From Paguma larvata (lineage: Eukaryota; Chordata; Mammalia; Carnivora; Viverridae), in contig CM057844.1 of assembly GCA_030068075.1 (NCBI GenBank), forward strand, positions 19,328,001 through 19,392,000: 64,000 nt of DNA, written 5' to 3'. Of the stretch, positions 46,639 through 57,500 are shown one piece after another; position 1 is the stretch's first letter, and each line of letters starts with the position of its first letter. Both the position numbers and the translations under genes were made by a program. The notes beneath the pieces were generated by a model that was given only the letters and a program-made list of their open reading frames with translations, made no database searches and was not told where the DNA came from.

Positions 46639-46823
46639 TGGAGTGCCTTGGTGGTTTAGTCAGTTAAGTTTCCAACTCTTGATTTCTGCTCAGATCATGA
46701 TCCCGGGGTCTTGGGATCGAGCCTAGAGTCGGGCTCTTTGCTGAGTGCGGAGCCTGCTTGGTAGTCTCTCTCTCTTCTCTCTCTCTTTTTCAGGAAAGGA
46801 AAGGAAAGGAAGAAAGAAAATCA
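46639..46823 (+). mobile_element. CAN-SINE, older type with (GGAAA)n tail
   Basis: 'gatcccggggtcttgggatc' and 'tgctgagtgcggagcctgct' are the older, general carnivoran version of the body. The tail is (GGAAA)n at 46793-46823 in place of AATAAA-type repeats. Confidence 0.93.
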
Positions 46824-46859
46824 AAGTTTACTAAACACTTTTAAGAAAAGATATTTGTC

Positions 46860-47062
46860 AAGGAGCTTGGGTGGCTCAGTCATTGAGTGTCTGACTTTGG
46901 CTCATGTCATGATCTCACTGTTTGTGAGTTCGAGCCCCATATCAGGCTTGCTGCTGTCAGTGCAGAGCCCACTTCAGATTCTCTGCTCTCTCTCTCCCTG
47001 CCTTCACCCTGCTCATGCTTTCTCTCAAAACAAACAAACAAACAAACATTAAAAAAAGAAAT
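46860..47062 (+). mobile_element. CAN-SINE
   Basis: Head 'aggagcttgggtggctcagt', 'gtgagttcgagccccatatc', CT domain and (AAAC)n tail (47028-47047). TSDs agaaaagatatttgtc and a similar gaaagaatatttgttc (about 47069-47084), imperfect. It follows the previous SINE by only about 35 bp in the same orientation. Confidence 0.94.
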
Positions 47063-47084
47063 AAAAATGAAAGAATATTTGTTC

Positions 47085-48144
47085 TGATATTTAAAATCAG
47101 AGAAGCCTTATCTGCGTTCACATTTGCTCCTTAGACACACAAGAAAAGAACAGCTGATGAGGTCCATACTCTCAGGATGACTCAAGAGGGCACCTGGCCC
47201 AGGGTGTGGCTCAATTAATAATTAATAACAACTGATTCTGAATGTGAATGTAAAAAATTAGTTCTTGTTCTTCTAGAATTTATACTGAATTTAGAATCCA
47301 ATCAGGTCAGGTACAAGATGCTTATAGAACTGATCCAGGAAAAAGAAATTTCCACCAATGTTTTATAATACAAAATTAACTTGGGGAGATAAGAAAAAAC
47401 AGATATAACTGTCCCTACTACCCCCAACCCCCTCCTCTAAGCAAACCCCTATCGTTTAAAGTAGAAACAGTCTTCCCATGTCACTCCTTCCAGCCCAGGG
47501 AAACAGTCTCAATTTTTTTCAGCACCATACCCTGGACAACCATTACCAATTAGGTGAGCTGAGGTGGTGTACCTGGTGAAAAGTATTTGCCATCCTTTGC
47601 TCCAAGGTATTCAGATCATCCAATTAAAATGGATAGTGTAAATGAATTGCCAATGAATAAATAATAATTATCTTTGTATGCCAATAAAATATCCAGCACT
47701 GCATTGTCCCAAGTTAGTGGATATCCACACCAATATACAATCATTAGGAATAGCTATAGTTTTTGTTTTTGTTTTAAGTAGTTAAGCAGTTGTGATAGCT
47801 AGTTGGGTAAAAATGAGTGGATTCAAAAAAGTCTGAATGTGAGTGTTCTATCCAATTTCTCCTAGGGGCACAGGCTCAGACCCACAGACACATGTTAACA
47901 TCAAGGTCAGGATTGGTGGAGATAAGGCAGTGAGGGCAAGATAGAGATAGAAGGGGCTCAGGTCCCAAGTTATCCTAGAAGAAGCTACAGGTCATAAATG
48001 ATACTCAAGTAGTTGCCTAAGATTTCAGAAAGAAGGCAGGACCAAAAGACTTATTAGTGCTAATAATTGTCATTTATGGAGCAGTCTACATGAGCCAAAA
48101 TCTCACTTAAATATCACAGTTATTAAAAAACAAAATTTGATTGA
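47085..48144. other. Unassigned non-coding sequence
   Basis: No gene and no named repeat. A (TTTTG)n run at about 47760-47774. Confidence 0.4.
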
Positions 48145-48489
48145 ATAAATTTGAAGATATGATTGGCTTTATTAAGAAATTCATGAAGATTCATGAATCG
48201 GGCAACATCCCATCTAGCAAGGAGAGAGATGTTCCAATGAATTGTACAAAATGAAAGGTTTTTGTAGAAAGGAGGGTTAACAAAAGGAAAGAAAGGATTG
48301 CCTCAGGCTAGGGCTTCTCCTTTTGGGGGAATGGGACCCTAAGGGATTTTATCATGCAGATGACCTCACTAGTGCTGGTCAGGAAATTTCCCATGGACTT
48401 GAAAGGTCTTGTTCTCGGAGCAACTGGATGGCTCAGTCAGTTGAGCATCCAACTCTTTGATTTCAGCTCAGATCATGATCTCATTGTCC

Positions 48490-49017
48490 TGATGATGAGG
48501 TACCATAAGGCAAGCTGAGGACCAAGCACAAGATAGCACAACACTTCCCCCACCCCCTCACCCCAGCCCCCAGGTGGGATATGTGTGATATTCCTCAGGC
48601 ACCCCTGGATGCCTAAGAATGAAGGAAAGAACAGAAAACAAATGGTTAAACCGATAGAGTCTCCAATCAGTTTACAAATATCTTATCAATAGTTCAATCT
48701 CCAGGAACTTCCTACTATCTTAATGATAATGCTTTGCTAGAGGGTAAAACAAGTTTAACTTTACAATAACTAGGCTGCCAGTAATCTGTGAGTCTTTATC
48801 ACATGGAAATCTCTTCAAGGAACTTCCTCTTGACTTTACCTCCCCCAACTCCACAGTGTATAAGCAGTCACTCTTCACAACCCCAGTGCAGCTCTTTCTG
48901 CCCACAGGTCCTGTCCCTGTACTTTAATAAAAATCATCCTTTTGCACTAAAGATGTCTTCAAGAACTCTTTCTTGGCCATGGGCTCCGAATCCCACCATT
49001 ACTCCAGAATCTTATCA
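48490..49017 (+). mobile_element. Solo LTR of an endogenous retrovirus inside a SINE
   Basis: A 528-bp element starts TGATGATGAGG and ends CTTATCA; the ends form a weak inverted repeat with TG..CA termini. A TATA-like box (tataag, 48859-48864) and AATAAA (48926-48931) are 67 bp apart, as in a gammaretrovirus-like U3-R. SINE text stops and resumes exactly at its ends; flanks gtcc and gtta give only a poor 4-bp duplication. No internal retroviral genes are present. Exact ends could be off by a few bases. Confidence 0.75.
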
Positions 49018-49167
49018 GTTAGATCAGGCCCAAGTCTGGACAGGGCATGGAGCCTGTTTGAGATTCTCTCTCTCACCCTCTCTTTCTGCCTCTCCCTTGC
49101 TCGTACTCTTTCTCTCTCTCAAATAATAATGATAATAATAATAATAATAAATAAAAAATAAAAATAA

Positions 49168-49410
49168 GGGGTTCCTGGGTGGCTTAGTCGGTTAAGTGTC
49201 TTCGGCTCAGGTCATGATTTCACAGCTTGTGAGTTTGAGTCTTGTGTCAGGCTCTGTGCTGACAGCTCAGAGCTTGGAGCCTGCTTTGGATTCTGTCTCC
49301 CTGTCTCTCTGCCCCTCCCCTGCTCGTGCTCTGTCTCTCTCTCAAAAAAGAAACATTAAACTTTAATAAAATAAAATAAAAATAAAAGAATAAAACAAAA
49401 ATTAAAAAAA
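49168..49410 (+). mobile_element. CAN-SINE (felid type) in the tail of another SINE
   Basis: Head 'ggggttcctgggtggcttag', 'tctgtgctgacagctcagag', CT domain and a long (AAAAT)n-like tail to 49410. It sits directly in the A/T-rich tail of the older SINE. Confidence 0.96.
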
Positions 49411-49496
49411 GAAAGGTCATGTTCTTGGAATAGGTTGAAACTGTAATTAAGTCTTGCTTGGTTCACTGTTGTGGGGGCAAATGACTTCATTTTGGG

Positions 49497-49547
49497 CTTC
49501 TCTCTCTCTCTCTCTCTTTCTCTCTCTTTTTCTTTTTCTTTTTCAAC
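49497..49547. repeat. (TC)n / (TTTTC)n tract
   Basis: Pyrimidine-only run. The Arg/Glu-rich minus frame 49356-49670 translates it and is not a gene. Confidence 0.93.
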
Positions 49548-49559
49548 ACATCCGTGTAG

Positions 49560-49670
49560 GGTAAGTTTTATTCTCCGTTGGCCCATGAACAAGCTAAAGC
49601 TCAGGGAACTGAGCGGTATGCTCAGGGTCACACAGCCCGTAAGTGTTAACAGTTGAATTTGATCCAACAA
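49560..49670 (-). mobile_element. MIR SINE
   Basis: 'gctaaagctcagggaactga' and 'tcagggtcacacagcccgta' are the antisense MIR core. Confidence 0.78.
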
Positions 49671-49869
49671 CAGCGGGATCCAAAGAAAGCTCTGTAAATA
49701 ACCACACTAGACTCTTCAGATGTGGCAGGCATGTGGCCCCAAAGTAGATACTGGGAGAGTTAGGCCCAGGGAAAAACATGCCAAGAAAGGCCAGACACTG
49801 GGCAACTTGGTGGGGTACTGTTGGCAGAAAGAGTGAGTGGTCCCAAGAAAAAGACAGGCATAGTTTTCT

Positions 49870-50295
49870 TGATTGGAGCAAAGTCATCCTAGGCCCCTGG
49901 TCATCTCATAAAAGAATGTAAGAACAAACAGCCACTATCAGGAGATAGCTTAATCATATCAGGGGCAATAAAACTTCCAGCACTGATTCAAAATTGAAGT
50001 TTGAACTGATGCATATTATATCAAAGGATATAAACCCCTTTGAATACTCAGATACCAGACCAAATGAAGCCAGAGAATTAAAATGGACCCTTTGCCCAAC
50101 TCCATCTGTATTCCCCATTGCACAAGCCCTTTCATGAATATACATGCATCTTTAGCTTAAAACTTGTCCAACACTGCTTTGGGAAAGATCCTTGGTGTTC
50201 TTTACTTGTCGCCAGTAAACCTTTGTCTTGGTCATGTCTTTTGGCTTGACACCCACCACAAAGCAAACCCAGTTTCGGGTAACAGGATGAGATGT
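49870..50295 (+). mobile_element. LTR-like sequence
   Basis: 'aaggatataaacccctttga' (TATA-like, about 50028), 'gggaaagatccttggtgttc' and 'cgccagtaaacctttgtctt' have the layout of a retroviral LTR followed by a short leader. Ends and TSD are not clear, and no internal genes follow. Confidence 0.45.
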
Positions 50296-50360
50296 TGGAT
50301 AACCCTGCCACTTAAATTTTGCTTTCTAATTTACCCAATATTATTAAAATAACAGCATGC

Positions 50361-50570
50361 AGGGTGCCTGGGTGGCTCAGTTGGTTGAGCGTCCAACTTC
50401 AGCTCAGGTCATGATCTTGCGGTCTGTGGGTTCGAACTGCCTTCAGGCTCTGTGCTGACAGCTCAGAGCCTGGAACCTGCTTCAGATTCTGTGTGTCCCT
50501 CTCTTTTTCTCGCTGGCCCTCCTCTGCTTGCACTCTCTCTCTCTGTCTCTTAAAAATAAATAAACATGAA
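50361..50570 (+). mobile_element. CAN-SINE (felid type)
   Basis: Head 'agggtgcctgggtggctcag', B-box region missing a few bases (ggttcgaactgccttc), CT domain and 'aaaaataaataaacatg' tail. Possible TSD aaaataacagcatgc / aaaaatagcaggacc. Confidence 0.96.
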
Positions 50571-50582
50571 AAAAATAGCAGG

Positions 50583-51495
50583 ACCCATTAGTTAACTCCT
50601 GCATTTAGAGCAGGCTAGATACAGAACTGCAAGAGGCAACAGAGTTAAATAAGTAGACCATCTGAGTATAACAGGGTCCTTAATGTTATCTTCCATGTGC
50701 CTGTGTGTGGCCCAGTCCAATCTCTGGGCCAGCAGTGCTGGCCTTGTCTGTGTACATACAGACATACAGTCTCATACAGACATACATACAGTCTCAACTG
50801 CCACCCAAGACCTACCGAATCAGAATCTGCTTCCTTAAAAGATGCATAGACTATGTGCACATTAAGGTTGGAGAAGCACTAAACTAGGGGGCATAAAGCA
50901 GAAGGAAAGATAGGATGTTAAATATCAAAAGAACCAGCTAGTTACATTCAGAAAGAAAAAAAGGCAAAAAAGATGTTTTGTTTTGTTTTGTTTTTCTCAG
51001 AAAAAAAATAAGGTAATTTCAAGTTTAACTCAGGGAGGCAATTTTTTTTTCCTGGTAAAATTATAAGCAGGAATTACCCATATAAAACAGGATGAACAAG
51101 ACTAGCAGCCTAGGAGAGCTGTCGTTTCATCTGGTGCACACAAAATGGGAATGAGCTGAATAATATAGTCTTGGTATTCCTTTGTGCGTGAGATAGGCCC
51201 AGTGGCTTCAGGGCAATTTTCTTCCTTTGTGACATCTCAAACCCAAGGACATGCATGTTGTTAGAAATTATAAAATGCCCATAATGTCTTGCAGAGGGAG
51301 TGGGAGAGTAGTAGGGTTGGGGTGGGAGGGGAGGGAGACCACTGGCTTAGGCCAGAGAAACAGGGAGAACCCTGGATTGGAGGAAAGGCTTAGGAAGCTA
51401 ACTCTAGTTGAAGATCTCAGACTTCTCCCTGGTTAAATTTCAGCTGCCTACAACACAACTCTCAGAAAAGAAAGACTAACTTTGTTGACCAGGAA
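50583..51495. other. Unassigned, with a DNA-transposon-like piece
   Basis: Positions 50800-50885 ('cctaccgaatcagaatctgc' and 'gttggagaagcacta') match the end of a MER5-like transposon. A (TTTTG)n run lies at 50976-50995, and an (ACATACAGTCT)-type short tandem repeat at 50754-50794. No gene seen. Confidence 0.5.
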
Positions 51496-51499
51496 ACTG

Positions 51500-51660
51500 C
51501 CATCTAGTTTTTCAAAATGGAAATAGCTTTATTGTTTTCTTTCCTGATTATGAAAATAATACTTGTTGCAAAGAAATTAAGAGTGAAGAAAAAAATGTGA
51601 AATGGAAAATGAAAATCACTTCAGACCCCAGGCAGAGAGAATTATATACTAATGTTACAC
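51500..51660 (-). mobile_element. L1M 3' end fragment
   Basis: 'cctgattatgaaaataatac', 'ttgttgcaaagaaattaaga' and 'atgaaaatcacttcagaccc' resemble the antisense L1M 3' UTR start also seen at 44.2 kb. Confidence 0.5.
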
Positions 51661-51692
51661 TCACACACACGCGTGCACACAGACACACACCA
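51660..51692. repeat. (CA)n with CG interruptions
   Basis: 'cacacacacgcgtgcacaca' within a short alternating purine/pyrimidine run. Confidence 0.9.
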
Positions 51693-52529
51693 TCACATGA
51701 ATGTAGTTTTACAGACCCGCCATCACATAAACACTTTCTCAATGCCAGTCTCGGAGAATTAGTACTTTGTGCTCCTAAAACCCAAGGGATGAATGATTGA
51801 GATGCTTCTCTCTAGTTTGAAGGCTAGAAGTATACACAAGTAATTAATATTGATTTAAAACAATTTTTAAGCTGTTTTATTAAGTCGATGCTAAAACAAG
51901 AATATTACTTCTATGAAGTTCACCTAAGGCAAGGTATATTTATACAGCTAAAAAAAAACCCCAAAACAACCTAACAAGCCAACCTACCTTCATTTAACTA
52001 GAATCTATAACCCTCTTTCATTTGCCATAATTCTGTGAACTCAGAGAAAAATAGGAAATGGGGAGGGGAGTTGTGGGGGAGTGATGGTTAATTGCTTCAG
52101 GGAAGCTGCACTAGGTTTTAGGTCCCTGTGGCCAAAGCGCTGAGCTGGGAAGGGTTTAGTTGTATGCTTTAGTTGTATGCCTTCAACACATTCCAGAACT
52201 ACAGACTAGTCAGTCCACCTAAACTGAGTCTCAGGGGGCCCCTGGGTCCTCCTCAGTAGCCCCAGGCTTGGAACAGCCCTCACCTACCTCTCAGGGGCAC
52301 AGCTGGGCACCCGCCCTGCAGCCTGAAATCAGTCCCTTGACTTATAGATTGCAGTCTAATAAATGCTTGCTTTGAGCCCCCACAGTGAGTTGAATGTTGA
52401 CAGAGCGGCTTCGGCACTGCTCAAACACCAAGCTTCTCCCCCTAGTCTGGGCCATGTGCTCCTCCCCACTCAGAACCCCCATCTCTGGACTTCTCTCTTA
52501 CTAACCTTAAGAATAAAACTGCCGATTAT
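51693..52529. other. Unassigned non-coding sequence
   Basis: No gene recognised. Positions 52220-52500 are GC-richer than the surroundings but have no CpG island character. Confidence 0.4.
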
Positions 52530-52960
52530 TCTACTAGCTAAAGATAGATTTATTTGCAAGTAGCAGAGAACTGCAATCTGGGATAAGCAAGCTATGGCAA
52601 AACCATAGGTAAGTCCAACAATCAAAGGAGAGGAACATTGTTTTATGGAGAAGGAAGAAGTTGGAAGGGGTTATTTTGAACAAAAGTCCATTGGGGAGAA
52701 GCAAGAGTTCACATTGGCCGAGTTAGGGGATGCTCCATTTCTTGTGGGAGATGCACAATACATCTCTTCCTGTTGGGACCTGTCATTGATGATTCTTTCC
52801 TCTTAAGATTCTTCTGTTGGGGTCTTTAATTGACAGTTCTTCTTGTAAGTGACATTGGGTGGTAAGGATCCCCCAATCAGTCCCCCCTTCTATCACCCCA
52901 AGTCCACTTTAGTCAGGTTTCCCTTTAGTGTCACACTCTCTTCCTCAGGATCCTAACCTG
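52530..52960 (-). mobile_element. LTR-like sequence, minus strand
   Basis: On the minus strand AAATAAA lies at 52556-52550, preceded upstream by 'cagattgcagttctctgcta', a combination I associate with old retroviral LTRs. Termini not found. Confidence 0.4.
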
Positions 52961-53562
52961 AGACCGACCACCTTGGCCTTGCCTGATGCTTGCAATCCTT
53001 TCCCTCATCAGGCTGGGTGTCTGCTTTGTCCCCACACTGCCCTCCTTGCTTTGAGATTTGGCATTGGTGCCCTGACCCTAGCCATCCCATGGTCAAGAGT
53101 CCTGTGACTCCTAGGGCTTTTGGCACGAGGGTCCTGAAGTCCTTCCTTCCTCTGCCAGCCTCTGCATTTCAGATTAAGTTTTCTTAATTTCTCCATTAAG
53201 AAATAGCCTTGACCATTTCTTCCCACCTCCTATTTTATTTGCAAATCTAACATATCTGCATTAGGGACGGTGGTGATTCAAGGGCATAAGAGAAAAGTTA
53301 AGGTAGTTTCTATTACACTAAGAGGGGGCAGAGAAAGGGGGCAAATTCCTCCACTGAAAATCCCACAAATATGAAAATAGATGAGAAGGTGGCATTTTTT
53401 TATGCCTTGCTCATCAGAAGATAAAATCAGCATCATTTCCCTATGCTGTGAGAACTAGGTTGGAGGTGTCCCTTTAGGAAAAGGTTTTTTTTTTTTTTTA
53501 AGCATAGAGTTCTTGGTCACTTTCCCAGATTCTTTTTAAAAAACAAACAAACTCTAACCCAA
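52961..53562. other. Unassigned, with a T-run
   Basis: T15-type run at 53486-53500; otherwise no gene or known repeat. Confidence 0.4.
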
Positions 53563-53565
53563 AGG

Positions 53566-53601
<36 letters not shown>
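53563..53601. repeat. (CG)4-(CA)n microsatellite
   Basis: 'gcgcgcgcgcacacacacac' is a continuous alternating purine/pyrimidine tract, a length-variable microsatellite. Confidence 0.96.
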
Positions 53602-55224
53602 GATGCACACACTCCTAATTTGCATTGATTCTAACCAATCCAGACACTTTGGTTACCTGTGCCCTTGAGGCCAGAATGAGGACCTCACTCGCACCTTCTT
53701 CTTCTTCGGCTAAGGATGAGCATGCTGAACATCGCAGCTGAGGATTGTCAAGTGGTAGCCAAGTCACAGGGCTCATTGGCAGAGGAAAAACTTGGCAAAC
53801 CCTGGCTATCAAGAAGGGAAAAGACAATAATTGAGCTCTGGGTATTATTTATAGATGTCTGGGACTGGCTTGATGTGGACTCCAAACAAGCAGTCGATTT
53901 GGTTGGAAACTCAAAGGAGCCATCTTGTGTCATGTTGCCACAAGAACCCTTGGGTCTGAGTCAATTTTTACCTCTTCTTTTGGCTAATTTGGTTTGTACA
54001 GTCATCTTTCTGTTTCTTCCTGTGGACCCTCTCAGGTCTGAAGGTCAACCTGAACTCACTCTCAGCTTCTTTTTCTGAGTGGTGGTGCCCTTAAACATAG
54101 ATTTGGCTTACTCTTCAGAACGGTTCTTTGAAGAATCCAGTTAAGAAGATGGTGACATGGGAGGTGAGGTGCCCAAGGTCACCAGAAGGAGTAGAGGAGC
54201 TGGAACTGCTCTTCCCTAAAAATCATCTGGCCTTGTTGGCCTTGCTGTGCAGTAACACTGTGACTCTATCATGTGTCCTCCAGTCATGGCTGATGCTTGA
54301 ATAATTGACTGTATGCCCTACCCCAAACCCTGGTTCTTGTGTTATTCAGAGCACTCTCCACTATTGAAAGATCATCTTAATTTCTTGTGTCATGTGGTTT
54401 TGTTCTTGGTTAAGCTTAACTTTTCGAACTTGGGCTTGAACTTGAGTTTTGAAATTGGATACAATAATATTGGAATAATATCTCCCTGCCACTTAATACC
54501 ATAAGCTTAGTGAGTTTAACCTCCCACTAAATCTCTCTGAAGAATTTTTGCCCTTTTATATTAGGCCATATTTCTGTTCAAATGCTTGATGTCAACTTTA
54601 ATTATCGTTTGAAATAGTTACTCAGCTAAAAGGACCCGTTTCTTGCCCAAAAGGTAATTACAAGAATAAAATCAGTCCTATAAAGACATGTAATATACTT
54701 GAATCTCTTTATAAGGCCACCACAGGGATACAAGGACACAAGAAAAAGTGGAGAGACACAGGAAACACACATCATCAACTTCACAGCTGTCCTTAGACTT
54801 GGTCTGTTGGGAAGGTTCCTTTGAAGCAGCCGCTGGGGGCAGAGAAGAAAGGATGAGAGCAATACTTTCCCCAGGCATGGGCAGGAATGGGAGGTAAAAT
54901 TTAATTTGAGACAGCTTTACTCTCAACACACTGATTGATTTGGGGAATGAGTTGAACAAATCGGCCATTGGCTTGGGGCTTCCGGAGATAAACCTCATCT
55001 TCAGCTATGATTCCAAGACTTCTGGTGGCAAATCAAGATACTGAATTCTGCCCAAAATCCAGCCAGCCAGCCAGACAAGACGTTTTGACATCATTGTTGG
55101 GGTTTGACTGGATCATGGCCTGAGTTCAGATAATCTTTTGGTGTAGAACACCGATGTTGCTAGTTGAAAATGGCCACTTTTAGCCCTCTATAATTGAACC
55201 AACAAGGTATTTGGGTGTGGTATG
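53602..55224. other. Unassigned non-coding sequence
   Basis: No gene recognised. The 120-codon frame 53716-54078 has no motif. A possible minus-strand MIR piece lies at 54130-54215 ('gtgcccaaggtcaccagaag'). An (AGCC)n short run is at 55061-55073. Confidence 0.4.
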
Positions 55225-55370
55225 GCTGAAACTACAGCCATGGTCGTAACCTCTCTGGGTCTAGTCTCTTCACTGGTAAACTGGGAATGAAAATATCCAC
55301 CTTGCTTCTCACACATGGATATTGAAAAATCACGTGAGAAAAGAGTGACACTTAACCACAGAATAACAAG
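55225..55370 (+). mobile_element. MIR SINE, diverged
   Basis: 'cgtaacctctctgggtctag' and 'ctggtaaactgggaatgaaa' follow the MIR core; the 3' part is weak. Confidence 0.6.
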
Positions 55371-56329
55371 AATGCTGTAACTACCATGGAAGTTCCCAGA
55401 AAGGAGGAAAATTATCAGTCATCACCAGTCCGTGGCAGGGCTGGGACCCTCCCAGGCAGACCTTGTGAAGACTCTGTGCCCTGGAGGTGCTGGAAGCTTC
55501 CTAATTGGCCTTTTTTCCTCTAAAGCACTGAGTGCATTGCAGTTCTTGAAAGGGAGCATAAGTTTCCCTGAACTCACCCTACTCTTGTAAGTTTGAGGTC
55601 CCCGTGTAGCTTTATAATCACAGGCTTTGTAGGCCAGGCTTACTGTTTCTCTGACAATTCCTTAAAAAATATGTTAAGCTTATCTTCAATTTGCTTCCAG
55701 TTGGCTCCATGTGCCAGAAATAACATCCTATATTTTTTTCCCCAAACATATTCCCCAAGTCTGCTTGATTTCTTTGCTTCCTAACCTATACTTTTCTTTT
55801 TTTCATTATAGGTAATGTACCTCTATTAAGACCAAATGAATCAATGGGGCATTCTCAATGTGACCCTTGCCACAGGTCAAAGCCCCATTGGTTTACTGGA
55901 AAGTTCTAATGAGATTGTGGAGTTCAAAGCCTTTTTTGGTCTTATCTCTTACTATTTAGGGTCCAAAGGCAGTAGGTCTTTCTAACACCTTAAGAAAGGT
56001 GTTTAGTCTCTGAACTTTATTGCTTTCACTCTCTGCTTATAAACCAGACGCATTTGCTTGAGTTCATTTCTTTCCATAATATCTTCTAAGCCTGGCAACA
56101 ACCAATACACATGCTCACTCCGGATTGTTCCAACAACTTCTTTTGGGCCACAGACTCAGCAAGCATGTGGTCTGTTGCCACCACATCACACCAACATGAG
56201 TCTCCATCTTTCCTCCTGCTGCATATGTTACCCCACCACTGCTGCCTCATTAGGCCAATGCTATGCAAAAATGGCAGCATTCCACTTCCTGGTACAAATT
56301 TTTGTGCTAGCTTGGCTAAGGTAGACTGT
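55371..56329. other. Unassigned non-coding sequence
   Basis: No gene seen; frames up to 88 codons at 56058-56324 without motif. Confidence 0.4.
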
Positions 56330-56760
56330 GGTAATAAACAGACTCAAACATGTAATAGCTCAACACTTGGACATTTATATCTCATGCACAGAATAGTTCG
56401 AGAAGATTCCAGATCACCAGGGAGATTGTGTGTGTGCGTGTGTGTGTGTGTGTGTGTGAGTTTCTGCTCCACACAGTCATTTTAAAGACTGACATTTGCT
56501 ATGTGGCTTCCATGACACCATCTCATCATATTATGGGATCATAAGCTGGAAGGGAAAAGAGATGTAGGAGGCTTTTATGGGCCAGAACTGGCAGTGGCCC
56601 ATATCACTTCAGCTCATCTTCCATTGGCTAGAACTCAGTGACATGACCACAACTAACTTCAAGAGAGGCTGGAAAATGTAGTCTTAGCTGTGCGCCTGCC
56701 CAAGGAGAAGAAACAGACTTCTGTAAACAGCCATACTGTCTGCCACAGTGCTCCGACACC
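56330..56760 (+). mobile_element. Ancient interspersed repeat, unassigned
   Basis: 'gaggcttttatgggccagaa', 'ccattggctagaactcagtg' and 'ggctggaaaatgtagtctta' are phrases of a common old mammalian repeat that I cannot name. A (TG)n run (56424-56459) lies inside. Confidence 0.5.
56424..56459. repeat. (TG)n microsatellite
   Basis: About 17 TG units with one CG interruption. Confidence 0.95.
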
Positions 56761-57204
56761 CTCAAGAGAAGGCGAAGTAGTGTTGTGGGACAGAACCTTG
56801 GAATGCTAAGGCATTGGGGTAGCATAATAAAACACCAGGCAAAATATAACCAAACAGAGAAACTGTCTCCATGTAGACTACATCAGTAGTTTTTTTCTTT
56901 TGCTTTAGATGATTCCCTTATGGGAAAGGATGCCTCTCCATCATCAGAAGTAACCCCCAGATATATGCCTGCATGCATCCAGGAACTTTACATCTAGTAC
57001 ATAATTTTCTGGTGTCTTTCACAAACTATCATTGAGGAAGAATGTGTTAGCCTTTTATGCAAGAGCTTTGACAATAATGTGATACCTGATCCATTTCTAG
57101 ATACTTTGTCTACAGTAAAAAAAAAAAAAAAAAGCTGGAAAAACAAACTGTCACTTCTGTATGGCTACGTACACATGCCCCACATCTATGCCAACTTGGG
57201 CTAT
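56761..57204. other. Unassigned, with an A16 run
   Basis: A-run at 57117-57133; no gene or named repeat. Confidence 0.45.
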
Positions 57205-57205
57205 G

Positions 57206-57237
<32 letters not shown>

Positions 57238-57500
57238 CCTCTCTCTTTTTAATCGAAGTATAGTTGACACACAATGTTACATCAGTTGCAGGGGTACAAC
57301 ATAGTGATTGGACAACTCTATGCATTATGCTATGCTCACCACAAGAGCAGCTACCATCTGTCACCATACAAGGCGATTACAATACCATTGTCTATATTCC
57401 CTATGCTGTACTTTTCATCCCCATGACTTATTCATTCTGTAACTGGAAGCCTGTACTTCCCACTGCCCTTCACCCATTTGGGGCCATGTCTCTTAATAAG
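57205..57500 (-). mobile_element. L1M 3' end with a pyrimidine tract at its tail
   Basis: Antisense L1 3' UTR 'tcgaagtatagttgacacac', 'gcagctaccatctgtcacca', 'gtctatattccctatgctgt'. The (TC)n at 57207-57246 lies where the poly-A tail of the minus strand would be. It is the same L1 region as 22260-22538. Confidence 0.78.

Larger units (their letters stand above)
48420..49410 (+). mobile_element. CAN-SINE split by a solo LTR, with a second SINE in its tail
   Basis: The head (gagcaactggatggctcagt) to 'gatcatgatctcattgt' lies at 48418-48488. The body resumes at 49018 with 'gttagatcaggcccaagtct', 'gggcatggagcctg', CT domain and an (AAT)n tail at 49122-49160. The whole unit is flanked by gaaaggtcttgttctcgga (48401-48419) and gaaaggtcatgttcttgga (49411-49429), a 19-bp TSD with two mismatches. 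This shows the SINE came first and later took the LTR and the second SINE. Confidence 0.9.
48145..49496 (-). mobile_element. LTR-like repeat, split by nested insertions
   Basis: Positions 48145-48400 and 49430-49495 read on across the SINE composite. The minus strand has AATAAA at 48173-48168 (seen as 'ggctttattaag'), as in a retroviral polyadenylation site. The text 'aatcgggcaacatcccatct' recalls a known LTR that I cannot name. Ends not found. Confidence 0.4.

Noticed and set aside
25149..49017. The two solo LTRs as the ends of a single provirus
   Set aside because: They differ in length (314 and 528 bp), in end sequences and in hosts, and the 23 kb between them holds no retroviral genes.
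48800..49200. Promoter of a cellular gene (TATA-like box and AATAAA close together)
   Set aside because: The arrangement is explained by a solo LTR with a short R region.
53716..54078. 120-codon plus-strand frame with a hydrophobic C-terminal half
   Set aside because: Hydrophobic run alone is not evidence; no known family, no splice or promoter signals in a clear arrangement.
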